A DNA stretch of 6,756 bases from positions 1-6,756 of the forward strand of contig CAKXXW010000054.1 in assembly GCA_934378145.1 (NCBI GenBank), written 5' to 3'. The notes under the pieces are model-generated. The model searched no databases and was not told where the DNA came from. It saw only the letters and a list, made by a program, of their open reading frames with translations. The translations under genes were made by a program, and so were the position numbers. The DNA is from an uncultured Eubacteriales bacterium. Its GTDB lineage: Bacteria > Bacillota > Clostridia > Oscillospirales > CAG-272. Shown here piece after piece: positions 1-5,893 of the stretch. Every line of letters starts with the position of its first letter. The stretch's first letter is position 1.

Positions 1-17
1 TCGACGACAGCTCGCCC

Positions 18-46
18 ATTATACCACCTCAAACCCGTCTTGTCAA
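18..46 (-). promoter_or_regulatory. Divergent sigma-70/sigma-A promoter reading leftwards out of the window
   Basis: Read on the minus strand, bases 46-41 give TTGACA and bases 23-18 give TATAAT, separated by exactly 17 bases (24-40). This is a perfect match to the vegetative consensus. Transcription would start near base 11 and run off the left edge, so the gene it serves lies outside the window and cannot be identified. Such a perfect promoter usually belongs to a highly expressed gene or one kept in check by a repressor; which applies here is unknown. Confidence 0.8.
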
Positions 47-99
47 CCCCTTTTTCAGAAGTTTTTTCGTTTTTTTCAAAAAAATTTCAGCCAGCCTCC

Positions 100-145
100 T
101 TTTGCCCCTCACCGAATGCACTTTTTCGCGCCCGAGGGGGCAAAA
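100..145. repeat. Imperfect inverted repeat between the two divergent promoters
   Basis: The left arm TTTTGCCCCTC (100-110) is complementary to the right arm GAGGGGGCAAAA (134-145), with one extra G in the right arm and a 23-base gap. It ends five bases before the -35 box at 151 and lies between the two divergent promoters. It could be an operator for a dimeric regulator, or part of a hairpin in a transcript crossing the region. There is no direct evidence for either role. Confidence 0.45.
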
Positions 146-150
146 TGCTG

Positions 151-179
151 TTGACTTTATTATCATTTTCCTATATAAT
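151..179 (+). promoter_or_regulatory. Sigma-70/sigma-A promoter of the ribokinase-lipoprotein unit
   Basis: A -35 box TTGACT (151-156) and a -10 box TATAAT (174-179) are separated by 17 bases (157-173). The expected transcription start is near base 187, giving a leader of only about 29 bases before the GTG start at 216. That leaves no room for a riboswitch. The ribosome binding site AGGAG (201-205) lies in this leader. Confidence 0.85.
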
Positions 180-215
180 GTAACTAAATATTATACTTAA
201 AGGAGATAACCTGCC

Positions 216-1142
216 GTGAAAAAAAAGATCCTCACAGTAAGTTCGGCAAACATCGACCTCGTTTCAAATGTAAGCCTCTTCCCGAAGGCGGGGCAGACCG
301 TCATTGAAAAGCGCGGCTACACCTACCTGCCCGGCGGAAAGGGCGCGAACTCGGCGGTCGCCGTCGCGCGGCTCGGCGGAGAGTCGGTCTTCTGCGCGGC
401 GATGGGCAACGACTCGAACGGAAAGGCTCTGCTCGCCCTATATAATAATGAAGGCATAGACACGACGCACCTGTCGCTGCTCTCCGACTACCCGACCGGC
501 CTTGCCGCCGTTATGGTCGGCGACGACGGGAACAACCGGATAATAGTCTACCCCGGCGCAAACCTTCACATCCCCGCCGAAAAGATCACCGAGGCTCTCG
601 ACACGACTCCCGACGCGCTCTTCATGCAGCTCGAGACAGCCCCCGAGACGGTCGTCTTCGCTGCGAACGAGGCGGCGAAACGCGGAATCCCGGTCTTCAT
701 CGACGCGGGTCCCGCCGACAGGGAGTTCCCGCTCGCCTCTCTTCCGACACTTGAGGTCTTCTCACCCAACGAGAGCGAGACCGAGATCTTCACGGGGATA
801 AAGCCGACCGACGACGCCTCGTGCGAAAAAGCCGCAAAGGCTCTCGCGAGACTCGTTCACTCGCATTACTATGTCATAAAGCTCGGCGGCAGGGGCTGCT
901 ACATAACCGACCTTGCCTGCTCGCTCACAGTCCCCACCTTCCCCGGCGAGGTCGTCGACACCACTGCCGCGGGCGATTCCTTCACCGCCGCGCTGACCCT
1001 TGAATACCTCCGCACCGGCAACATCGCCACCGCCGCGCGCTACGCGAACGCCGTAGGCACCCTCGTTGTCGGAAAGAATGGCGCCGCGCCCTCTATCCCC
1101 ACAGCCTCCGAGGTCTGTGCATTTCTGAAGGCTTTTTCCTGA
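216..1142 (+). CDS. rbsK: Ribokinase-like sugar kinase of the PfkB family
   Basis: Probable cytoplasmic kinase that phosphorylates a pentose, most likely D-ribose to ribose 5-phosphate, using ATP. Its 308 residues are close to E. coli RbsK (309). The N-terminal part has N12-I-D14 and the first PfkB signature GGKGANSAVA at residues 40-49, nearly identical to the GGKGANQA motif of ribokinases. The C-terminal signature DTTAAGDSF begins at residue 248, with D254 as the expected catalytic base after the anion-hole residues AAG. The GTG start is chosen because AGGAG lies 10 bases upstream and the protein then begins MKKKIL, directly at the first beta strand. It is the first gene after the promoter at 151, and a lipoprotein gene follows 49 bases downstream. 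No ribose ABC transporter, RbsD or LacI-type regulator is in view, so the substrate is inferred from the family; another PfkB sugar or nucleoside kinase remains possible. Confidence 0.88.
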   Translation: MKKKILTVSSANIDLVSNVSLFPKAGQTVIEKRGYTYLPGGKGANSAVAVARLGGESVFCAAMGNDSNGKALLALYNNEGIDTTHLSLLSDYPTGLAAVMVGDDGNNRIIVYPGANLHIPAEKITEALDTTPDALFMQLETAPETVVFAANEAAKRGIPVFIDAGPADREFPLASLPTLEVFSPNESETEIFTGIKPTDDASCEKAAKALARLVHSHYYVIKLGGRGCYITDLACSLTVPTFPGEVVDTTAAGDSFTAALTLEYLRTGNIATAARYANAVGTLVVGKNGAAPSIPTASEVCAFLKAFS

Positions 1143-1156
1143 AAGCCTTTTCCTGA
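1125..1156 (+). repeat. Short tandem duplication across the ribokinase stop codon
   Basis: A 14-base unit, CTGAAGGCTTTTTC (1125-1138), is followed directly by CTGAAAGCCTTTTC (1139-1152), with two mismatches, and then CTGA (1153-1156). The in-frame TGA stop (1140-1142) falls in the second unit. The same bases form an 8-base stem (1128-1135 with 1142-1149) with a 6-base loop. No T tract follows, so it is not a convincing terminator and probably does not separate the two genes. Confidence 0.6.
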
Positions 1157-1191
1157 CCCTATAAAAACATTATTATAAAGGAGATCAAGCA

Positions 1192-2709
1192 ATGAAAAGA
1201 ACAGTTTCATCGGTACTCTGCATCGCGATCCTCATCACCTGCCTCGCACTCAGTCTCAGCTCCTGCGCAAAGCTCGGAATCTCCGCCGTAAACCGCCTTC
1301 AGGGCAAAGACCGCGCCGCCGCAGTGCTTCTTCGCATGAGCCTTGCCATCGGAAAGGCGGGTTCGTACACCACCGACAGCGTTGCCGACCTCTCGGTGAC
1401 ATTCTCAAACGGGAAAAAACTCGTTACCCACGCCGAGCAGTCCGACACGATCGTACTTGACGGTGCGGACACGAAGGCGCGTCACCGTGAAATGACGAAC
1501 AAGGTCATCTTCGACGGTGAACAGACCGTTGCCGACCAGGCCGTGACCTTCGCCGACGGAAAGCTCAGCGTCCGCTCGGACAGCAACGGCGTGAAGATCT
1601 TCTCCACCGCCGACGCCGAAACGGCAAAGTATTTCTTCGGCGAGGATAAGGATAAAACGGTGAAAACGGACGACCTTGACCTCGACGATGCTTCTGTTTT
1701 TAACTGCGGCTATGAAGAGGGCAAGGGCTGGACCATCTCGCTCTCGGGCTTTTCCGGAAAGACTCTCGATACATTCGCCGACAGCCTTGACGGACTCGAA
1801 GACTACCTTGAGGGCTTCTCTCTCACCGATGTAGCCATTGAAATGACCGTCTCCGAGAGCTTCCTTCCCTCCTCTGTCAGCGCCGAATATATATTCGGGA
1901 GCGACGACCCCGAGGCGACGGATGTGACGCTCCCCACCGTGAAAAGCACGCAGACCATGCGCGATTTCGGAAAAGCTAAGGTCGAACACGACCTCACGGG
2001 CTTCACCGATGTCGGCGACATCTCCATGCTCAAAAAGATAAGCTCCACCCTCGACGGCGCGAAGGACGCGGATAAAGGCTCCTTTGACCTCAAGGTAAGA
2101 ACATCTTCAAAATACAACCACAGCACCAATAACTATTGGGAAAACGATACCGTAAGCTTTGATGCGAAAAAACCCGGATTTACCTATACGGTAACGGCGG
2201 AAACGCACGAAAAGCTCAAGATCACTCTCACCTACGCCGACGGAACGCGGACGCAGAAGGTCAGGGCTATGCCGGGATCGCAGTATGCCGGATACTCCTT
2301 CAACACCCAAAAGGTCAAACAGTCCGAGGATGAGGCGAAGGCGTTCGTCTTCGGGCTTCTCTGCAGCGGGGACTTCGATGACTTCAATATCTCCTCGGTC
2401 AGCCTTACGAATGAGACCGGAAGCCAAAAGACCTACAAGCTGACGGTCGGAAAAACCGATGCCTCCCCGTTTGAAGCGGCGCTTAAGCAGTACGGAGTCA
2501 GCGAGGAGGACGCAAATATCGAGGCATATTTCTCGGTCGTGTTTGACGGTGATAAGCTCGTGTCGGTCTCTTACAGCAGCTCCTGCTCCGGTCAGGATTC
2601 GAACGGATACGAGTTCTCTGTCACCATAACATCCAAGGTCGAAAATCTCACATGGTCGAACGAAAACAAAAATCCTCCCGATTCCCCCGAAACCGGAGTT
2701 GAGATGTAA
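1192..2709 (+). CDS. Large secreted lipoprotein of unknown function with internal duplication
   Basis: I do not recognise the family of this 505-residue protein. It begins with a lipoprotein signal peptide: basic MKR, a hydrophobic stretch over residues 8-22, and lipobox L22-S-S-C25. It is therefore probably lipid-anchored at C25 on the outer face of the membrane. The rest is rich in Ser, Thr, Asp and Lys and looks mostly beta-stranded, with no further membrane segment. Residues about 57-257 and 296-487 appear to be two diverged copies of one domain. Each has paired strands ending in a T-x-ADG turn, an acidic linker (DDLDLDD at 160-166; GDFDDFN at 393-399), a two-strand hairpin, a helix, and closing strands. 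That layout recalls LolA/LppX-like half-barrels, but only as an inference. The start is set by AAAGGAG (1177-1183), 8 bases before ATG. It is probably co-transcribed with the kinase 49 bases upstream and is closed by the terminator at 2761. A lipid, cell-wall or substrate-binding role is possible but unproven. Confidence 0.85.
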   Translation: MKRTVSSVLCIAILITCLALSLSSCAKLGISAVNRLQGKDRAAAVLLRMSLAIGKAGSYTTDSVADLSVTFSNGKKLVTHAEQSDTIVLDGADTKARHREMTNKVIFDGEQTVADQAVTFADGKLSVRSDSNGVKIFSTADAETAKYFFGEDKDKTVKTDDLDLDDASVFNCGYEEGKGWTISLSGFSGKTLDTFADSLDGLEDYLEGFSLTDVAIEMTVSESFLPSSVSAEYIFGSDDPEATDVTLPTVKSTQTMRDFGKAKVEHDLTGFTDVGDISMLKKISSTLDGAKDADKGSFDLKVRTSSKYNHSTNNYWENDTVSFDAKKPGFTYTVTAETHEKLKITLTYADGTRTQKVRAMPGSQYAGYSFNTQKVKQSEDEAKAFVFGLLCSGDFDDFNISSVSLTNETGSQKTYKLTVGKTDASPFEAALKQYGVSEEDANIEAYFSVVFDGDKLVSVSYSSSCSGQDSNGYEFSVTITSKVENLTWSNENKNPPDSPETGVEM

Positions 2710-2760
2710 GACGGAAATCCCGTGAATAACGCGTAGATTTCTCACCTATCATAAAAGCGC

Positions 2761-2805
2761 CCCCGCAGGTTTTCAAAAGAAAACCTGCGGGGTTTTTAGT
2801 TTTTT
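2761..2805 (+). terminator. Rho-independent terminator after the lipoprotein gene
   Basis: A perfect 14-base stem (2761-2774 with 2779-2792), starting CCCCGCAGG and with an AAAA loop, is followed directly by a T-rich tract (TTTTTAGTTTTTT, 2793-2805). It lies about 50 bases after the lipoprotein stop and ends the rightward unit. On the opposite strand the stem is followed only by GCGCTTTTA, so leftward termination would be weaker. Confidence 0.93.
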
Positions 2806-3280
2806 ATAGGTCGTTGTCATCGGAATTTTAACAGCGCTTTTTCTTTGCAGGTAGGACGCGCAAAGAAAAAGCTAAGCAAAAAGAAACGCGGTAAGGGGAA
2901 TTTCGCCGCCTGCGGGCGGCGGAGGACGCGGGGCGCTGCCCCACACCCTGCAAGCCTTTGAAAAGGCTTGACCTAAACTTGATAAAGGCTTCGGGTGAAG
3001 ACCTCACCCTTCGGTGAATGATCCGCAATCCAACGCCGCGGGTCGCACCCGCAAAAGGCTTGACCTAAACTTTGAAAACGCTAAGGGAGATGACCACACT
3101 TTTCGGTGAGCATCGGTTTAACGGTGCGTGCGCCCTGTAAGTAAGCTTCACCTTAAGGTCAAACGGTTTTCGCCCTTGTCTCGGGACAGAATTTTCCCCC
3201 GCATGGGAAAATTCCGGTGGGTTTTTGAGAAAGGTCCGAAAAAAGGCTGCTTGCAGACTTTTGAAGACCTTTTTCAAAAA
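2806..3280. repeat. Gene-free intergenic region built of stem-loops
   Basis: No credible coding sequence is present; short open frames here lack ribosome binding sites and have arginine- or lysine-rich, non-protein-like compositions. The region carries a run of inverted repeats: a perfect 13-base stem (2836-2848 with 2860-2872, 11-base loop), CGCCGCC/GGCGGCG (2904-2910 with 2915-2921), GGGGC/GCCCC (2930-2934 with 2938-2942), CAAGCCTTT/AAAGGCTTG (2951-2959 with 2962-2970), GGGTGA/TCACCC (2993-2998 with 3004-3009), GCGGGT/ACCCGC (3038-3043 with 3047-3052) and a 10-base stem (3189-3198 with 3205-3214). The style matches dispersed intergenic repeats common in Clostridia genomes. A structured RNA is possible, but no promoter is evident. 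Confidence 0.7.
2961..3117 (+). repeat. Degenerate direct repeat with a 92-base period
   Basis: A 20-base block starting AAAAGGCTTGACC is exactly repeated at 2961-2980 and 3053-3072. The similarity continues in degraded form for about 45 more bases in both copies, including the shared word TTCGGTGA (3010-3017 and 3102-3109) and GACC-CAC words before it. Two units are present, so this is an old local duplication or two insertions of one repeat. It is not a CRISPR array. Confidence 0.7.
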
Positions 3281-3282
3281 GA

Positions 3283-3396
3283 CACCAAAGTTTTGCCGTA
3301 GGCAAAATGCCGCGAGGCAAAGCGTTACTTCCATAGCCTTCCGGCAAGTTCTTCGAAAGGGTTCGGGGAAACCTTCTCCGAAAGAAGGTTTCCCCG
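3283..3396 (+). repeat. Hairpin-bearing intergenic repeat, copy A
   Basis: This copy matches the reverse complement of 6608-6717 (copy B). A 28-base block at 3289-3316 is identical to the complement of 6684-6711, and by eye there are about ten differences over the roughly 84 bases up to the terminal hairpin. Internally it has TTTTGCC/GGCAAAA (3291-3297 with 3301-3307) and ends in a perfect 13-base stem (3364-3376 with 3384-3396) with loop TCCGAAA. It lies about 25 bases beyond the isomerase stop codon. The hairpin may stabilise the 3' end of the leftward message, but on that strand no T tract follows, so it is not called a terminator. Confidence 0.8.
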
Positions 3397-3421
3397 AGTC
3401 CCCCGCGTTTTTATTTCATTT

Positions 3422-4819
3422 TTATATAACCTCGCAGGGGAGGTCGAGCAGGTCGGCGAAGAAGGCGAGCTGCTCGGGGGTTGCGCCGTAGACGAGGGCG
3501 CTGTGGTGCGTGACTCCGAAGGCGCTGATCGTCTCGAGGAACTCCGCGACGGGGAGGCTCGGGCGGAGCCAGCCTCTGACCCTTGTTTCGAAGTTCTTGT
3601 CGTCGCCGGCGTCGAGCATTTCTGCCTGCGAGAGAAGAAGCCTGAAGCCCGCCTCGTCGCGGTAGAGGTTCAGGAAGGTCGCCGCACCGGGCCTGTACCT
3701 TCCGTAGGCGACCACGGGGTCGTCCGCGCTTCCGAAGACGAAGTTTATCTTCTTCATCCCCGGCTTTCTGTCGGTGAGGTTCGGGTTGAATTCGCCCATG
3801 TGGCTCAGCAGCAGGCTGTTGCCCTTCCAATCGGGGCAGAATATCTCGACAAAGCTCGTATCGGGGAAGCCCGAGAGCAGCGCGCCGACGAGCGAGGCAG
3901 TGAGAGCGTCGCCCTCGCCCGCATATCCCTGACCGCGCGCAAGGGTCTTGCAGGCCTCGATGAAGGGCATCACGGTAAGCCCGCAGCGGTCGTCGCCGAT
4001 CTCGCGGAAGTTCGCCGTGAAAGCGTTCAGTCCGTGCTTCTCCATCCAGTGCCTCACGGCAAGGCAGTTGCGCTCGGTGTTCCGCAGGTCGTCGTCATCG
4101 ACCGGCGAGATCTCGTAGAAGCTCTCCCTGTCGGCGGCGACCTCGGCGGCGATCTCATCCTCGCCGACCTCCTGCCTCAGCGCGGCAAGCTCGTCGCGGT
4201 CGGCGTAGACTACCTTAACGCCGAAGCGTCCCTCTATCTCCTCGTCGGTGACGATAAAGTCGCCCATTCCGTCAAAGCTCCCGCCGATGCTTCCCACTCT
4301 CACAGAGGAGAAAGCCTTCGCGGCGACGGCGGCGCGGGCAAAGCCGACAACCCGCGCGATGACATCCGAATCCGAGATGTGTCCCGCGGCGATCGCGTAG
4401 GGCTTGCCTCGCCTTGAAAGCAGGTTGCACATATCCATAACGCCGTGGATGCCGTGGCAGTAGCTTATCTCGCCCGCATCCTGCGACGGGCTGAAATCAT
4501 ATGTCTCCGTCGTGTCAAGGACGATCACGGGCAGAGATGTCCCCGCGAGCGCGTCTGCACACTCGAGCGACGGACTGTACGCCGCGTGCCATGTCACGAT
4601 GCAGTCGACCTGCGCCGCCTCAAATGCCTTCACCGCCGCCTCAAATTCGGGCTTTATGCGGCAGAAGGGGTTGCGCACGACCTCGGCGCCCTCAGCCTCC
4701 ATAAGGCAGGCGAGCTTCTCGTAGAAAGGCTCGAGCCTCGGACGCGCCTTCGCGCCGTTTCCGATGTCGTCGTAGAGCTTGATATAAAGCGGCAGAAAGC
4801 CTATTTTTATCTTTTTCAT
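3422..4819 (-). CDS. L-arabinose-isomerase-like sugar isomerase (AraA/FucI superfamily)
   Basis: Probable cytoplasmic, metal-dependent aldose/ketose isomerase of 465 residues, somewhat shorter than E. coli AraA (500). The C-terminal half aligns well with AraA: GLNAFTANF, then GYAGEGD with E302, SFVEIF with E325, LLSHMGEF with H340, and THHSAL with H438-H439. These correspond to the AraA metal ligands E306, E333, H350 and H450, so the active site looks intact. WHAAYSP in the N-terminal half resembles the WLHTFSP segment of AraA. The N terminus reads KIGFLPLYIKLYDD and lacks the GSQxLYG motif of true arabinose isomerases, so the substrate is probably a different sugar or sugar derivative. The start is supported by AAGGAG (complement of 4828-4833) 8 bases upstream. 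That site overlaps the stop of the amidohydrolase gene, which implies coupled translation. It is the last gene of the leftward unit, followed by repeat copy A. I give no gene symbol because the substrate is not established. Confidence 0.85.
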   Translation of the reverse strand: MKKIKIGFLPLYIKLYDDIGNGAKARPRLEPFYEKLACLMEAEGAEVVRNPFCRIKPEFEAAVKAFEAAQVDCIVTWHAAYSPSLECADALAGTSLPVIVLDTTETYDFSPSQDAGEISYCHGIHGVMDMCNLLSRRGKPYAIAAGHISDSDVIARVVGFARAAVAAKAFSSVRVGSIGGSFDGMGDFIVTDEEIEGRFGVKVVYADRDELAALRQEVGEDEIAAEVAADRESFYEISPVDDDDLRNTERNCLAVRHWMEKHGLNAFTANFREIGDDRCGLTVMPFIEACKTLARGQGYAGEGDALTASLVGALLSGFPDTSFVEIFCPDWKGNSLLLSHMGEFNPNLTDRKPGMKKINFVFGSADDPVVAYGRYRPGAATFLNLYRDEAGFRLLLSQAEMLDAGDDKNFETRVRGWLRPSLPVAEFLETISAFGVTHHSALVYGATPEQLAFFADLLDLPCEVI

Positions 4820-4834
4820 AGCATTTTCTCCTTA
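4820..4834 (-). promoter_or_regulatory. Ribosome binding site overlapping the upstream stop codon
   Basis: On the minus strand the amidohydrolase stop TAA (4834-4832) overlaps AAGGAG (4833-4828), the ribosome binding site of the isomerase; 8 bases then separate it from ATG. The genes are only 12 bases apart. Ribosomes ending the first gene uncover or reload at the second, so the two enzymes are probably made in a fixed ratio. Confidence 0.8.
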
Positions 4835-5848
4835 AAGATCTATTCCGTAGTACGCCGAGGCGTTGTTGTACATTATGTCCTCTATGTCCGCCCTCGTGAG
4901 TCCGAGCCGCTCGCTCGCACGGCGGAAGGCACGCAGCTCCTCGTACATAAAGAGCGTGATGTCCCTGTCGTCCGACTCGCGCATGTGCGGATCGCCCGAA
5001 ACATCGCCGTAAAGCCCGCGCGGGACTATGTTGATGTATGTACCGTTCTCGCCTATGCGGCGCATCCTCATCTTCGTGAAGGGCATATCCGAGCCGAACA
5101 TTACTCTCTTCGTCCCGACCGCCTCAAGGCACTTCTCCATCGCGTAATCCGAGGTGTTCGCCGAGAAGTCGAAGACAAGGTTCTTCGTGTGCTTCAGCGT
5201 CTCAAAGGCGTCCCCGACATCCTCCGGAATGTAGGCGCGCCCGACATGGCAGATGATGACCTTCGCGTTCGGGTACTTCTCGTCGATCTCCATCATCTGG
5301 TGAATGTTCACGGGGTCGCGGAGCCTCATCGCGCGCGGGATGTGAAGGACGGCATAGCCTCCGATCCTGTCAAGGAAGGCGAGCTGGGTCGGGGTGAGGA
5401 AGTCGAAGATCCTGACCTCCTTCGGCGGGATGTACTTCGGGGCATTGCTGAGGTAGGGCTTTATCCCGAGGAAGCCCGCATCGAGCGCCGACTGTATCTC
5501 CTCCTCTGTCGAGTCGTACATCGTGCAGTACATCGCGGGGAGCCCGTGTTCCTTCGCGCACTTCAGCACATAGGGATTCACGAGCGAGAGGTTGCAGTTC
5601 GGCGAGCCCATGACTATCTTGCCGACCTTCTTGCCCGGGAAGAGCTGTGAAAATGAGGTCTCCATGTCCTCGTATGTCTGCGATGGCGCGACCATGCTCG
5701 TCCATGTGACATTCCCGGGGGTCTTCTCGCGGCGCGTGCCGGGCTCCCAGAGGTGTACATGGACATCTATGAACTTTTCGGGGAGGAAATCGCGCAGCTC
5801 CTCCTCATATACATTCCTGTCGTAATCGTTGAGATCAACACCGAACAT
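4832..5848 (-). CDS. Metal-dependent amidohydrolase (amidohydrolase family 2, TIM barrel)
   Basis: A 338-residue cytoplasmic TIM-barrel hydrolase of the amidohydrolase_2 type (PF04909-like), a family that includes lactonases, decarboxylases such as ACMSD, and related enzymes. The metal site is visible: D28-V-H30-V-H32-L at strand 1, H169 in VLHIPR, H201 in CHVGRAY, and D254 in FGSDMPF at strand 8. This pattern fits the mono-metal enzymes, in which HxH, a strand-5 His and a strand-8 Asp bind the metal and the strand-6 His acts in catalysis. K130 lies in GIKPY on a middle strand. The ATG start has AAGGAAG (complement of 5857-5863) 8 bases upstream. The gene follows the membrane protein by 45 bases and overlaps the isomerase ribosome binding site at its end. 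The partner suggests a sugar-derived substrate, for example a sugar lactone, but the exact reaction cannot be read from the sequence. Confidence 0.88.
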   Translation of the reverse strand: MFGVDLNDYDRNVYEEELRDFLPEKFIDVHVHLWEPGTRREKTPGNVTWTSMVAPSQTYEDMETSFSQLFPGKKVGKIVMGSPNCNLSLVNPYVLKCAKEHGLPAMYCTMYDSTEEEIQSALDAGFLGIKPYLSNAPKYIPPKEVRIFDFLTPTQLAFLDRIGGYAVLHIPRAMRLRDPVNIHQMMEIDEKYPNAKVIICHVGRAYIPEDVGDAFETLKHTKNLVFDFSANTSDYAMEKCLEAVGTKRVMFGSDMPFTKMRMRRIGENGTYINIVPRGLYGDVSGDPHMRESDDRDITLFMYEELRAFRRASERLGLTRADIEDIMYNNASAYYGIDL

Positions 5849-5893
5849 TTTTATTTCTTCCTTTCAGTAAAATTTCTCTGCTTTGCGGCACCG

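Noticed and set aside
180..215. Riboswitch or attenuator in the ribokinase leader
   Set aside because: The expected leader is only about 29 bases and is filled by the ribosome binding site.
2674..2709. PDSPETG near the lipoprotein C terminus as a sortase-type anchor
   Set aside because: The protein ends four residues after the motif-like word. There is no hydrophobic segment or basic tail, and anchoring is explained by the lipobox at the N terminus.
1405..2745. Minus-strand open frames inside the lipoprotein gene
   Set aside because: They are antisense to a gene with a clear signal peptide, lipobox, ribosome binding site and terminator, and lack start signals of their own.
2961..3117. CRISPR-like repeats
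   Set aside because: Only two copies exist, the 'spacer' itself is part of the duplicated sequence, and no cas genes are nearby.
3364..3396. Hairpin after the isomerase as a Rho-independent terminator
   Set aside because: On the minus strand the stem is followed by AACCCTTTCG rather than a T tract. On the plus strand a T-run appears only about ten bases later, and no plus-strand gene precedes it.
2828..3491. Several short open frames in the repeat region
   Set aside because: They read through hairpins and repeats, have no ribosome binding sites, and give Arg/Lys/Phe-rich products without motifs.
3503..4417. Plus-strand open frame of 304 codons
   Set aside because: It is antisense to the isomerase, whose conserved metal ligands prove the minus-strand frame. 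The composition is not protein-like and no start signal is seen.
4445..5650. Plus-strand open frame of 401 codons
   Set aside because: It runs antisense across two well-supported minus-strand genes, has no ribosome binding site, and its product is dominated by Arg, Val, Leu and His with no family motif. This is typical of an antisense shadow of GC-rich genes.
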